Shown: piece by piece, positions 24,887-34,617 of the stretch | How positions within the stretch are numbered: position 1 is the stretch's first letter | How the letters are laid out: the number at the start of each line of letters is the position of its first letter | NCBI GenBank assembly: GCA_023408815.1 | Contig: JAEYJO010000075.1 | Span: 1 to 64,000 of the forward strand | Reading direction: 5' to 3' | Origin: Bacillota bacterium | Lineage (GTDB): Bacteria; Bacillota; Clostridia; Lachnospirales; Lachnospiraceae | DNA length: 64,000 nt | Position numbers and translations under genes: made by a program | Notes under the pieces: generated by a model | What the model was told of the DNA's origin: nothing | Database searches by the model: none | The model's input: only the letters and a program-made list of their open reading frames with translations

Positions 24887-26230
24887 TTACTTATTGTAAG
24901 AATCCAATATTTCCTGGAATTGTGTCTGCATGTTGTTCATAGTCGTATCCACGTCCTGTTCCCCTGCAATCATAGTTGCCAGTTCACGATAAGTCATCTC
25001 TGTAAGACCTGCAACTCCGCAAACCTGAGGATAGAATTTCGCATAGTTAGCAGATTCCGCATAGTTCTCTCTGAACGGCAGAGATTTGAATTCTTCTGAT
25101 TCCATTACGGATACTTTGCTTGGAATATGTCCGGACTGTGCCCATTTTCCGGTATTATCGGTAAGCCATTTCATGAACTCCATAGCCGATGTTTTCTGAA
25201 CATCTGTTGTGTTGGCATTTTTCGGTACTACCAGCGTATGGGAGTCGGCATATACCGATTCCGTAGTTCCCAGCTGAGGGAATGCCATAGAAACGAAATT
25301 CAAGCCTTCGGTACCTGTAAAGGTAGGAATCGCCCAGTCTCCGTTGATCGTAGCTACCGCAATATTGCCCGTGAAGAGCTCGGCGCCGTTTTTCTGGTTC
25401 TTCGGCCAGATTTCACTGTCCACCATCTTCATCATGATTTCCAGAGCTTTTCTGTTGGCATCGCTGTTTAAAGTTGCCGTCTTGCCATCAGCATCGCATA
25501 CGTCACCCCCGAACTGTGTCAAAAGCGTATACCACACATACATGGGAAGACCGTTCATAGATGTTCCGGATAACGGCATTTTACCGCTCTCTTCTTTTAT
25601 CCTATTGAAATACTCGAAGAATGCTTCTTCTCCCGCCGGTACCTTTACTGTTCCGTCGGCCTCTAACAAGCCCATTTTCTCGAATTCGTCAGCATTAAAG
25701 TGCATAAGCAGCAAATGCGTATCGAGAGGCATACAGTAGAAGGCTCCGTCTACCTGAGATGCCTGCTGGAGTCTCTCCGTGAAATCTGCCCAATCAACGC
25801 CCGATGCAGCTCCGAGATCATCAAGCGGCTCAAGGAGATCATCCACTACATATTCTTTGATTCTCGTAATATGATTGATCGCAACCGTAGGAGCCGAGTC
25901 GGATGTCATAGCTGCCAAAAGCTTCGTATAATATTCCTCCGATTTAATGATCATGAATTCGACCTCGGTCGTTTCGCTCTGTGCATTGAATTCATCTACA
26001 AGGGATGTCATGATGTCGCCGTCGCCGCCGGAAAAGGGTGCCCAGAAGGTAATCTTCGTTTTTTCTGCCGAAACAGGAGTTTCAGTTTCCGCAGCGGGTT
26101 CTGCAGCGGATTCCGTATTTGTTTCAGTCTGTGCCGGCGCTGCGCTGTTCCCCCCACAGGCAGCCAACGATAACACCATACATCCGGCCATAACAGCCGC
26201 AGCTGCTTTTTTGAATAGTTTCTTTTTCAT
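24887..26230 (-). CDS. Sugar ABC importer substrate-binding lipoprotein, 447 aa
   Basis: The type II signal peptide KKLFKKAAAAVMAGCMVLSL ends in lipobox LAAC, then a low-complexity Ala/Thr/Glu linker leads into the binding fold. TKITFWAPFSGGDGD begins the SBP_bac_1 domain, and NGDWAIPTF and GKWAQSGHIP are family-like blocks. It would capture oligosaccharide outside the cell for the two permeases encoded next. The start at 26230 has an AAAGGAGGAA site. Its own promoter lies at 26356-26384, after the terminator of the regulator gene. Confidence 0.92.
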   Translation of the reverse strand: MKKKLFKKAAAAVMAGCMVLSLAACGGNSAAPAQTETNTESAAEPAAETETPVSAEKTKITFWAPFSGGDGDIMTSLVDEFNAQSETTEVEFMIIKSEEYYTKLLAAMTSDSAPTVAINHITRIKEYVVDDLLEPLDDLGAASGVDWADFTERLQQASQVDGAFYCMPLDTHLLLMHFNADEFEKMGLLEADGTVKVPAGEEAFFEYFNRIKEESGKMPLSGTSMNGLPMYVWYTLLTQFGGDVCDADGKTATLNSDANRKALEIMMKMVDSEIWPKNQKNGAELFTGNIAVATINGDWAIPTFTGTEGLNFVSMAFPQLGTTESVYADSHTLVVPKNANTTDVQKTSAMEFMKWLTDNTGKWAQSGHIPSKVSVMESEEFKSLPFRENYAESANYAKFYPQVCGVAGLTEMTYRELATMIAGEQDVDTTMNNMQTQFQEILDSYNK

Positions 26231-26290
26231 TTTGTTTCCTCCTTTTTGCATTTTGTTTTTCTTTGTTTTTTGCGTTCCCATTGATATGGC

Positions 26291-26317
26291 AAAAGACCTG
26301 CCATGAGACAGGTCTTT
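26291..26317 (-). terminator. Terminator between regulator and importer genes
   Basis: AAAGACCTG pairs with CAGGTCTTT around an 8-nt loop, with a short T-run on the minus strand. It lies in the leader of the binding-protein gene, downstream of that gene's predicted promoter, so it could act as an attenuator as well. Confidence 0.6.
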
Positions 26318-26355
26318 ACCAATTACTTCCCAAGAACTGTCGTGTTTGTGATATT

Positions 26356-26384
26356 AGAATAACATCACCAAAATATTCTGTAAA
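26356..26384 (-). promoter_or_regulatory. Promoter for the arabinoside importer operon
   Basis: On the minus strand TTTACA (26379-26384), an exact 17-nt spacer and TATTCT (26356-26361), in the 183-bp gap before the binding-protein gene. Confidence 0.55.
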
Positions 26385-26413
26385 TTTGACTGTTCTAAGA
26401 AAAGTGTCTTAAC

Positions 26414-27928
26414 TTAAACTAAATTACGGACATATTCTCCGGGACTTGTCCCGGTGTATTTCTTGAATACCTTAGTAAAATACTTCACATCCGGAAAGCC
26501 GCTCGCTTCCGCAACCTCATATATTTTCAATTTCCCTTCCTGCAAAAGCCGCTTTGCCACGTCGATACGTATCTGTGCCCGATATGTGGTATATTTTATC
26601 CCCAGCTCTTTCATAAACAGGGAGCTTAAATATTCCGGAGTCACGTTCATTCTCTGTGCCATCTCTTCCAGAGGAAGTTCATTCCTGTACTCCTTTTCCA
26701 GTATTTGCAGCACCTTGTTGATGATAGGGTGGTTGCCGGATTTGAGATTTTTGGTATATTGCTCATACTGGAGCATAACATTCATGATGATACGGGGGTA
26801 GTTTTCGAGAAACAGAATATCCTTGACCCATTCCAGAATATTCAGGCTGCTTATATTTTCATACAGCCCATAGCTCGCCTTACGGATCGCATACAGAATC
26901 GCCGCCGTCATGCAAATCAGCGCTTCCCTTAAATCCCCATATGCATATGTCTTTTTTCTCAGGTAATCCATAAAAGCAGTTAAATAACTCTCTATTTCCT
27001 GAATTTTTCCTTCATTAATGCATTTAATGATATCCCGCTCCAAATCGGAGGGATAAGAAAACTTTTGTGTCACTACCTCTTTTATCCTCTTCTCCGTAAT
27101 GACCGCAGGACTGCCGATTGTCAGATTCCAGTTGCTCATATCCTGCAGTCTCTTTCTGCACTCCTGGATATTTCGTATATCTTGCAGATAACTTCCTGCA
27201 AATACCATATATGGATTAATTTTCATACGGCATTTTCCAACCACTTCATCCAAAACGGCCAGCGCTTCCGGCTGCAGCTCCTGAATTAAAATATAATTCT
27301 CCTTATTACCGTCTTCTCTGCACGTCCAAACCTTCTGTTCCGGCAGCAGCCCGCTTATTTCCTGCAAAGCGGCTTCCAAGTCCGATGGTACGATCCGGTT
27401 CTCACCGCGCAGCAACAACAGATAATTTGAATCCATTCCTTCAAACCGGTTCATTAATTCCTGCTCAAACTTGGATTCTACAAATCCGGGCATGAACAGC
27501 ACACGCTCCAAAATAACTTCCGTATCCATGGCCGAGGTCTGTATCTTCAACGCCTCTTGCTCAATGGCACTTTTCACTTTTTTTAGCGATTCCTCCAGCA
27601 GCTCCTTCGTAATCGGTTTTAACAGATAATCCATGCTTCCCAGTGTGATTGCCTCTCTGGCATATTGGAACTCCGCATAGCCGCTGAGTATAATATACCG
27701 GCTTTGAATCTTCAGCGCATGGAGCCTTTTGATCATCTCCAATCCGCTCATGCCGCCCATTCGGATATCTGTAATAATAATGTCCGGTTCTGTTTTACAG
27801 GCGAGATCGATTCCCTTTTCTCCGCTGCGTGCCCTTCCGACCACCTCATAATCTCCCGGAATTTCCATTATCAGACTCGCAATGCCGTTCAAAGTCTTGA
27901 GTTCATCCTCCACTATCAGTATTTTCAT
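26414..27928 (-). CDS. YesN-type response regulator with AraC output, 504 aa
   Basis: The receiver domain (about 1-120) has acidic ILIVEDE, phosphoacceptor Asp in PDIIITDIRMGGMSG and the Lys in YLLKPITKE. A long central linker region follows. The AraC-type double helix-turn-helix is at the C terminus (about 400-504), ending with DVKYFTKVFKKYTGTSPGEY. It should activate the importer/GH51 operon downstream. The start at 27928 has GGGAGGAAG and overlaps the end of the kinase gene by 26 nt, so kinase and regulator are translationally coupled. Confidence 0.92.
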   Translation of the reverse strand: MKILIVEDELKTLNGIASLIMEIPGDYEVVGRARSGEKGIDLACKTEPDIIITDIRMGGMSGLEMIKRLHALKIQSRYIILSGYAEFQYAREAITLGSMDYLLKPITKELLEESLKKVKSAIEQEALKIQTSAMDTEVILERVLFMPGFVESKFEQELMNRFEGMDSNYLLLLRGENRIVPSDLEAALQEISGLLPEQKVWTCREDGNKENYILIQELQPEALAVLDEVVGKCRMKINPYMVFAGSYLQDIRNIQECRKRLQDMSNWNLTIGSPAVITEKRIKEVVTQKFSYPSDLERDIIKCINEGKIQEIESYLTAFMDYLRKKTYAYGDLREALICMTAAILYAIRKASYGLYENISSLNILEWVKDILFLENYPRIIMNVMLQYEQYTKNLKSGNHPIINKVLQILEKEYRNELPLEEMAQRMNVTPEYLSSLFMKELGIKYTTYRAQIRIDVAKRLLQEGKLKIYEVAEASGFPDVKYFTKVFKKYTGTSPGEYVRNLV

Positions 27929-29723
27929 TTTCTTCCTCCCGTAATTCTTCACTACAACGTTTAGGAATTATCGTTCTGATGGCCGTTCCTCCCCCCGGCT
28001 CACTTTCTACCTTTACCTCATAGTCCATCCCATAATATAGATCCAGTCTGGCAAGCACATTTAATACACCGATAGAATTTCCCGGATTCTTTCTCTCTAT
28101 GAAGATCAGCCTCCGCTGTTCCTCCGTCATGCCCTGCCCGTTATCGCTTACCGTAAAATAAAGATGCTTCTCATCCTGCTCTCCTATCTGTATTTTTATC
28201 AGGCCGCCGCGGTCCACATAAGTAACACCGTGAAGTACTGCGTTTTCAATAAACGGCTGAAAAATCATTTTATGAATAAGGCAGCCTTTCACTGTCTGCT
28301 GACATTCTATCACATATTCGAAGCTGTCCATAAACCGTACCTTTTGAAGATACAAATATTGCTCCAGATAGACAAGCTCTTCCTCGATGGATACGATTTT
28401 ATTGCTCTTCTGAATTTGATACCTGAGCATCTGAGCAAATTTACCCAGCATATTGCTGATTTCCTTCTGATCGTTTTCAATAGCCAGCCAGTTGATAGAA
28501 TCTAAAGTATTATAAATAAAGTGTGGGTTGATCTGGGCCTCTAAAGCACGCAGTTCCGCCTCTTTCTCCCTCTGTCCGGAATCACGGATAGTCTCCATCT
28601 GGTCATTGACCGTTTCCATCATGATATTGAAATGGCTTGCAATCAGGCTGATCTCGTTCTTCTCTCCCTGGCGTATTCCTACCTTGGCATTGAGCTTGCC
28701 TCCTTGTACCTTATTCATGGCTACTACAATATCGGAGATATATTTCGACATTTTCTTTGACACATACAATACGAGAAAAAGTACAATGACCGCTAAAGCA
28801 ACGGAGAATAGCAAGACTATGCGCTGTATTTCATACAAGCGATGGTAAATGTAATCCTCATCCAGCACACTGATCATCTCCCATCCGGTGGATGAAACGG
28901 TCTCCCTCAATATCATATTGTGAGTATCCGGTTCGTTTAAGCCCTTTTCTTGGAAATAATCCTGAATACTTTTTCCCAGCATCTTTTTATTGTAATGAGA
29001 AATAATCTTTCCCTCTTCATCAACAATCATAATATAATTGGCATTTTTGTTATCATTTAGCTGGGCGTTCTCACAAATATCCGCCAGAACGCTTTCTTCA
29101 ATGCTGACAATTCCAATCCCTACCTGTCGATTCGCATACCATTCCACAACCTGCTTGCCATAGGAAAAAACATAATATTCCCTCGTACCCTTCCTGTCCA
29201 AATAGGCGGTTGAAACCCATTTTCCCTTGAGTCCCTGACTGTCCTCGAATATCCCGCTGTCAAAATAATCCTGATGCAGCATGGATATCTTAGGATTTAA
29301 AAGCTCGAGTTCCTGTCTGTCATAACCATATTGAAGGCCGGATTCTATGCGAATTGTCATGTTCCGTACTTCCGAACGATAGGTCATGAAATCCTTCATA
29401 TAATTGTCCAGATTTGATTTCACCTTCCACTCGTTCTCGGAATCCATATTATTCAGCGCGTTTACCGCAAGCACGAAATCCGTATTCCTGAAAAGCTCAT
29501 CTATAGCATTTTTATATCCGCTCAGTGAAGCTTCCAGGTTCAGCATCGTCTGTTTCAACGCATTTTGATAAGATTCCTCAATCCTCTCCTTCATGAACTG
29601 CTTCATATAGGAACCGCTGATTCCCTGTACGATTATAAGCTGAAAGAGAAACACGCCGAGAAAGACGAGAGTAAGCTGTCTGGCAAAGGTCAGATTTTTC
29701 CACACCCTTAATAATTTTTTCAT
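27903..29723 (-). CDS. YesM-type sensor histidine kinase, 606 aa
   Basis: The first membrane helix (about 15-35) is LVFLGVFLFQLIIVQG. An extracellular Cache-like sensor region follows (about 40-300), then the second helix (VLLFSVALAVIVLFLVLYV), HAMP (about 320-370), the His_kinase block ALEAQINPHFIYNTLDSINW with phospho-His, and the ATPase domain with NAVLHGV and DNGQGM. It senses an extracellular sugar or the loaded binding protein and phosphorylates the AraC-type regulator. Regulator and kinase precede the importer operon on the same strand. Confidence 0.92.
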   Translation of the reverse strand: MKKLLRVWKNLTFARQLTLVFLGVFLFQLIIVQGISGSYMKQFMKERIEESYQNALKQTMLNLEASLSGYKNAIDELFRNTDFVLAVNALNNMDSENEWKVKSNLDNYMKDFMTYRSEVRNMTIRIESGLQYGYDRQELELLNPKISMLHQDYFDSGIFEDSQGLKGKWVSTAYLDRKGTREYYVFSYGKQVVEWYANRQVGIGIVSIEESVLADICENAQLNDNKNANYIMIVDEEGKIISHYNKKMLGKSIQDYFQEKGLNEPDTHNMILRETVSSTGWEMISVLDEDYIYHRLYEIQRIVLLFSVALAVIVLFLVLYVSKKMSKYISDIVVAMNKVQGGKLNAKVGIRQGEKNEISLIASHFNIMMETVNDQMETIRDSGQREKEAELRALEAQINPHFIYNTLDSINWLAIENDQKEISNMLGKFAQMLRYQIQKSNKIVSIEEELVYLEQYLYLQKVRFMDSFEYVIECQQTVKGCLIHKMIFQPFIENAVLHGVTYVDRGGLIKIQIGEQDEKHLYFTVSDNGQGMTEEQRRLIFIERKNPGNSIGVLNVLARLDLYYGMDYEVKVESEPGGGTAIRTIIPKRCSEELREEENENTDSGG

Positions 29724-29904
29724 AAGATATCCCCATTATCCCTCCGCCACAGAACCGTCCTCATGATGCCATAGCGGATTCTTCCAATATTTGTATATAC
29801 GAACCATATTCTTATTTACGAATAGTCTTATTTAATCTCAATTTAACATGTGTTTTTAATTGAAGCAAGTACAAAACAAAGCTCAATTTTTGTATAATTT
29901 TAAC

Positions 29905-29954
29905 GAAAAAAGCTAAGTTTACAGGTCATCAAGGTTGATTTCCAAACTTAGCTT
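29905..29954 (-). terminator. Terminator of the siderophore importer operon
   Basis: AAGCTAAGTTT pairs with AAACTTAGCTT around a 23-nt loop. The T-tract is on the minus strand, about 55 nt after the exporter gene stop at 30008. Confidence 0.85.
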
Positions 29955-30007
29955 CTTGGTTTTTATCCGTTTTTTCTAAATGAGTATGCTTATTTTTTCA
30001 TTATTTA

Positions 30008-31732
30008 TCAGGAATCCTGTGCCTCATGCAGCCTTGCGTAGATCCCGTTTTTCGCCATAAGCTGATCATGGGTTCCAATCTCTGCCATGCCGGTATCGCT
30101 CAGCACTACAATCTGGTCGGCATGACGGATGGTAGAAAGTCGGTGGGCGATTACCAGCGTGGTGCGTTCCTTAGATATCTCGTCAAGCGCAAGCTGAATC
30201 TCCTGCTCGGTTTTGGTGTCCAGTGCAGAAGTGGCTTCGTCCAGAATTAGAATCGGTGAGTTCCGAAGAATCGCCCGGGCAATGGAGATGCGCTGCTTCT
30301 GCCCACCGGATAAGCGGATGCCCCGCTCACCAATTATAGTGTCGTAGCCGTTCTCCATCTTTTCAATAAAATCATGCGCTTTGGAGGCTTTTGCCGCGGC
30401 AACGACATCGTCCCGGGAGGCATCTTTCCAGCCGTAGACGATATTTTCATATACTGTGCCGTTAAAGAGAAAGGTATCCTGCAATACCATAGAGATATTG
30501 TCCCGCAGGCTTGTGAGGGTTACCTCACGGATATCTACCCCATCGATACGCACAGTCCCCAGCTGTGGATCGTAGAAGCGGTTGATAAGGTTTGCAATGG
30601 TGGATTTCCCTACGCCGGTTGTACCAATCAGGGCCACGGTCTGGCCGGGCTTGATAGTCAAATTCACATTCTCCAGCACGGGATTTTCTTCATTGTAGGC
30701 AAAGGAAAGATTTTCCAGCCGAATTTCTCCCTTTACACGAGGCAGAATCGCTGCACTCTTTTTTTCTTTTACGTCCGGGGTATCATCAATAACGTCAAAA
30801 ATACGGCGGCACCCGGCAGAAGATTCTCCAGCACGCTCCACAAGTCCGGATATACTCTTGACCGGCCCATAGAACATGGAAAGGTACATCACAAACCCGA
30901 CGATATCCGCTATAGCGATCTGCCCCGTGCCCATCAGATGCCCTCCATACACAACCACAATCACAGTCCCCAACGCCGTTACAAAGGCAAGCAGGGGATA
31001 TGTCGTTTCGAAGAAAAAACTCGCTTTTAAATAAGCTTGGCTGTGGCGCAGGGAAAGGCTGGCCACCTTTTTTTCCTCATGTGCCTGTTGATTAAAAATC
31101 TGGATTTCCTTGATGCCGGACAGATTATCCTGCACCGTTCCCGCAAGCTCGCCGCGAACCTTTGCATTTTCCTTCCATGTAGGCGAAACATTGCGGCTCT
31201 GCCAGATAGTGATGCCAATAAGGAATGGTATCGTGACAAGGCTCATAAGGGCCAGCCGCCAGTTAATGGTGATCAGTATCACACCGACACCGGCAAAGGT
31301 GAGGATATTAAAGATGAAATCCGGAATCACATGGGCGAGAAGGATTTCGGCCTCCATGGCATCGCTGACCACCCGGCCGGTCAAGTCTCCTGTGCGGCTT
31401 TTGTGGAAATATTTAAGGCTCATGCACTGAAGCTTGGAATAAAGCCGCTTTCTCAGGTCGGCAACATAATGCAGCGCGCCGTAATGGTTCAGATATCCGG
31501 AAACGGAATTTCCCGCCGCCTGCAAAAAAGTAGTAAACAGCAGCAGCAGACCGATGCGAAGTGCTTCGGACGCAAAATTGACGGAATCATTCGTAGCAAG
31601 GGCTGTCAGTTCGCGGAGCGCCCAGGGAGTATAAAACCCTGCCACGGTGGAAATAACCAGTGCAAAAAAAGCAACGATAAAATGACTCCAGTACTTCTTT
31701 GCTTCTTTGAAAATCCGAAAGGTCGTTTTCAT
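30008..31732 (-). CDS. ABC exporter half-transporter (membrane plus ATPase), 574 aa
   Basis: Six membrane helices (about 15-310) are fused to an ATPase with Walker A GTTGVGKST, signature LSGGQKQRISIARAILR, Walker B ILILDEATSALD and H-loop IAHRLSTIRH. This is a B-subfamily exporter working as a dimer. It overlaps the siderophore-importer ATPase gene by 4 nt, so it belongs to that operon. By analogy with siderophore/heme loci it may export a siderophore, or modify uptake as IrtAB-like exporters do. That role is inference. No second half-transporter follows, so a homodimer is likely. Confidence 0.9.
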   Translation of the reverse strand: MKTTFRIFKEAKKYWSHFIVAFFALVISTVAGFYTPWALRELTALATNDSVNFASEALRIGLLLLFTTFLQAAGNSVSGYLNHYGALHYVADLRKRLYSKLQCMSLKYFHKSRTGDLTGRVVSDAMEAEILLAHVIPDFIFNILTFAGVGVILITINWRLALMSLVTIPFLIGITIWQSRNVSPTWKENAKVRGELAGTVQDNLSGIKEIQIFNQQAHEEKKVASLSLRHSQAYLKASFFFETTYPLLAFVTALGTVIVVVYGGHLMGTGQIAIADIVGFVMYLSMFYGPVKSISGLVERAGESSAGCRRIFDVIDDTPDVKEKKSAAILPRVKGEIRLENLSFAYNEENPVLENVNLTIKPGQTVALIGTTGVGKSTIANLINRFYDPQLGTVRIDGVDIREVTLTSLRDNISMVLQDTFLFNGTVYENIVYGWKDASRDDVVAAAKASKAHDFIEKMENGYDTIIGERGIRLSGGQKQRISIARAILRNSPILILDEATSALDTKTEQEIQLALDEISKERTTLVIAHRLSTIRHADQIVVLSDTGMAEIGTHDQLMAKNGIYARLHEAQDS

Positions 31733-32565
31733 ACTGCGACTGCCTCCTCTGTTATAGGCAGCGCCTGAGTGCGCAGCAAGTCGTAAGTGAGACAGACAGG
31801 GCGTCCGGTGCGCGGCTCGTGGACGATCTGGGCATCGATGGAGAAGGCATCGCTTAGCACCTCGGCTGTCATGACTTCACCCGGATTTCCGTGCTTGATG
31901 ATACTTCCGCCACGGATAGCGATCATGTAGTCGGAAAACCGCGCGGCGAGGTTTAAATCATGAAGCACCATGGCAATGGTGCAGTTCTGACGGCGATTGA
32001 GGTCGTAAAGAAGCTCCAGCACCTCCAGCTGATGTGCCAGATCCAGATACGTGGTCGGCTCATCCAGCAGGATTAAGTCCGTCTGCTGGGCCAGCGCCAT
32101 AGCGATCCACACGCGTTGCCGCTGTCCGCCGGAGAGGGTGTCCACTTCCCGGTGTTCAAACTCCGTCAGCTTCGTGACGTTAAGCGCCCACTTAACAATT
32201 TTTTTGTCTTCCGGCGTCAGCTTGCCAAATCCACGCTGATGAGGGAAACGCCCATAAGCCACCAGTTCACTGACAGTCAGCCCGCTGGGGGCCGTAGGCG
32301 TCTGGGGCAGGATTGCCATCTTTTTCGCTATATCCTTAGTAGAAAGCTCGCGGATATCTTCGCCGCTTAAGTATACCAGCCCGCTTTTCGGCTTGAGGAT
32401 ACGCCCGATCGCCTTTAAAACGGTGGATTTCCCGCAGCCGTTGGGACCGATGATGGAGGTAATCTTTCCCTGGGGTATATTCATGTCCAATGCCTTAACG
32501 ATGAGGGCTTCATCATAGGCGATGTCTAAATGTTCGGTTGTGATGCTGTTTGCCTTGTTGTTCAT
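31729..32565 (-). CDS. Iron/siderophore ABC importer ATPase (FecE-type), 278 aa
   Basis: A complete ATPase: Walker A GPNGCGKST, Q-loop ILPQTPTAP, signature LSGGQRQRVWIAMALAQ, Walker B LILLDEPTTYLD and H-loop MVLHDLNLAARF. The last block, with HDLNLA and a FSDYMIAIRGG tail, is typical of FecE/FhuC/BtuD-type importers for ferric siderophores, heme or cobalamin. AAGGAGG lies before the ATG. It follows two FecCD permeases and energises them. Confidence 0.93.
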   Translation of the reverse strand: MNNKANSITTEHLDIAYDEALIVKALDMNIPQGKITSIIGPNGCGKSTVLKAIGRILKPKSGLVYLSGEDIRELSTKDIAKKMAILPQTPTAPSGLTVSELVAYGRFPHQRGFGKLTPEDKKIVKWALNVTKLTEFEHREVDTLSGGQRQRVWIAMALAQQTDLILLDEPTTYLDLAHQLEVLELLYDLNRRQNCTIAMVLHDLNLAARFSDYMIAIRGGSIIKHGNPGEVMTAEVLSDAFSIDAQIVHEPRTGRPVCLTYDLLRTQALPITEEAVAV

Positions 32566-32574
32566 AGTTCCTCC

Positions 32575-33588
32575 TTAATTGGCTTTTGCCAGCAGGTACA
32601 AAAAGTACGGCGTACTGAGTATGGTGATGACAATGCCGGTCGGCACATCCGTACCAAGACTAATCGTTCGTGTGATTGTGTCTGCCAGGAGCACAATGAG
32701 TGCCCCGGACAGACAGGATGCAGGGAGCAGGAGCTTGTGATTGGGACCCACCAGCTTCCTCGCCATATGGGGGGAAATCATACCCACAAAGAAGAAATTT
32801 CCGCCCAGGGCTACGCTGCCTGAAGAAAGCGCCACCGCCGCGATGGACATCCCGAGAAATTCCGGTTTTACCGCTACACCAAGCCCTGTCGCCGTCTGAT
32901 TTCCCAGATGCAGCGCGTTCAGGATACGGGATTTATAAAATACGTAGAAACACAAAAGTAACGTCCACGGCGCAAGAATGGCAAGATACCGCCAATCGTC
33001 GCCCCACAGGCTGCCTGCGTTCCAGCGCTGGATAAAATCCATCTGATTTTGATCCAGTTTCAGTGTCAGCAGTGTCGTCAGCGCGCCGTACCCGGAGGAT
33101 AAGGCTACGCCCGTGAGAATCAGACCGGTAGGTGAGATGTCTCTGCCTCGCCTGTAAGCAAGAAAAAAGATCAACGCCGCAGCCGTTATGCCTCCCACAA
33201 AGGCCAGCAAGGGCAGCATAATGGCTGAAACTATGCCCTGCGCGGAGAAAATGACCACGAAAATCAGCACAAACAGCCCGGAACCGGAACTGATGCCCAG
33301 TGTGCCGGGGCTTGCCATGTCGTTTCGAAGCAGGCTTTGCATAATGCAGCCGGAGGCACCCATGCCGATACCAACCAACATACCAAGGATAATACGGGGC
33401 AGCCGGAACTCGAATACGATAAGGTTCTGCTTATCCGTTCCCTTGCCTAAAATGACATTCAGCACCTCCATAGGGGAAAGGTTCATCTTGCCCGAATTGA
33501 TGCTGATAACGGCGATTGCCAGCATTAGCAGAAACATAAATAGCAGGAGAAAAACACCGCGCTTTGCGGTAAAACGCTGCTTACTCAT
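32575..33588 (-). CDS. FecCD-family permease, 337 aa
   Basis: About ten membrane segments in the FecCD/BtuC arrangement. Landmarks are FRLPRIILGMLVGIGMGASG near the N terminus, RWNAGSLWGDDWRYL in the centre, and FVGMISPHMARKLVGPNHK, the ATPase-contacting region. It pairs with the permease at 33585-34613, overlapping it by 4 nt. The substrate class (ferric siderophore, heme or corrinoid) cannot be set from the permease alone; the divergent AraC regulator and iron-type operators favour iron. Confidence 0.92.
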   Translation of the reverse strand: MSKQRFTAKRGVFLLLFMFLLMLAIAVISINSGKMNLSPMEVLNVILGKGTDKQNLIVFEFRLPRIILGMLVGIGMGASGCIMQSLLRNDMASPGTLGISSGSGLFVLIFVVIFSAQGIVSAIMLPLLAFVGGITAAALIFFLAYRRGRDISPTGLILTGVALSSGYGALTTLLTLKLDQNQMDFIQRWNAGSLWGDDWRYLAILAPWTLLLCFYVFYKSRILNALHLGNQTATGLGVAVKPEFLGMSIAAVALSSGSVALGGNFFFVGMISPHMARKLVGPNHKLLLPASCLSGALIVLLADTITRTISLGTDVPTGIVITILSTPYFLYLLAKAN

Positions 33589-34613
33589 TCAAACTCCCTC
33601 CTTTGCTTGCGGGCAAGATAGAGGAAGTAGGGTACACCTACCACCGCAAAGATAATGCCGATGGGCGTTTCATAAGGTTTATTAATAAGTCTGCCTGCCA
33701 AATCGGCGGAAACGGTAAGTAATGCACCGTACAAGCCGGAAGCCGGAATGATATAGCGATAATCCACACCGATCAGATACCTCACGATATGAGGAGTAAT
33801 AAGCCCGACAAAGCCCACCGGCCCTACAACAATAACCGAAAGACCGGTGAGCACCAGCACGATAAGAGTAGAAATAGCCTTTATCGTCCGGGTTTTCAGC
33901 CCGAGCCCTGTCGCTACATCCTCACCGAGGCTCATGACCGTCACGGAGGGAGAGAGGGCAATGGACGCCAATACAGCTACAATAAAGAAAGGTGCGACAA
34001 TAGCCAACTCGCTCCATTTTGCTCCTGCGGTACCGCCTGCCGTCCAATAAGCCAGTGCCTGCCCCAATCGGTATTTCAGCGATATGTACTGGGAAAATGC
34101 GCCAAACATCATGGAAATGGAAATTCCCGCCAGAACCAGACGTTGCGGCGTCATCCCCCGCTTGCCCAGGGAGGCGATGAAATAGGTCATACTTGTGGTG
34201 ACCGCTGCACCCAGACAGGCAAACAGCATCATCTGTCCATAGGTACGCATAGGTAAAAACGCCATGCAAAGCGCCATGGCGAAGGTTGCTCCTGAAGAAA
34301 TTCCCATCAGACCGGAATCGGCCAGAGGATTGCGTGTGGTGCCCTGCATCAGCGCACCGCAAATAGCAAGACTGCAGCCGACAATAATATCTGCTACAGT
34401 GCGCGGAAAGCGAAGGGTCTGGATGATCTGGTGCTCTGTCAGACTGGGATCGAAGTTGAATACTGCGCCCCAGGCTGTGGACAAACTCATATCGGCGGCG
34501 CCAAAACTGATCGACGACGCCGATATTAATACCAGTAATCCTGCTCCCGCCATCATATACAGCATAAAGCGGGCGGTGCCGCGCCTAGGCTGCTTTTCGG
34601 AGAGGTTTTGCAT
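33585..34613 (-). CDS. FecCD-family permease, 342 aa
   Basis: Second permease of the importer. LRFPRTVADIIVGCSLAICG, YWTAGGTAGAKW and GFVGLITPHIVRYLIGVD are the conserved blocks equivalent to those of its partner. About ten membrane helices; the N terminus ARFMLYMMAGAGLLVLISA is the first. Its start is five bases after the binding-protein gene stop, and AAAGGAAA precedes the ATG. The two permeases form a heterodimeric channel. Confidence 0.92.
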   Translation of the reverse strand: MQNLSEKQPRRGTARFMLYMMAGAGLLVLISASSISFGAADMSLSTAWGAVFNFDPSLTEHQIIQTLRFPRTVADIIVGCSLAICGALMQGTTRNPLADSGLMGISSGATFAMALCMAFLPMRTYGQMMLFACLGAAVTTSMTYFIASLGKRGMTPQRLVLAGISISMMFGAFSQYISLKYRLGQALAYWTAGGTAGAKWSELAIVAPFFIVAVLASIALSPSVTVMSLGEDVATGLGLKTRTIKAISTLIVLVLTGLSVIVVGPVGFVGLITPHIVRYLIGVDYRYIIPASGLYGALLTVSADLAGRLINKPYETPIGIIFAVVGVPYFLYLARKQRREFE

Positions 34614-34617
34614 GTGC

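Noticed and set aside
31037..31768. Plus-strand frame of 243 codons inside the exporter gene
   Set aside because: Antisense to a clear ABC exporter; no domain or ribosome site.
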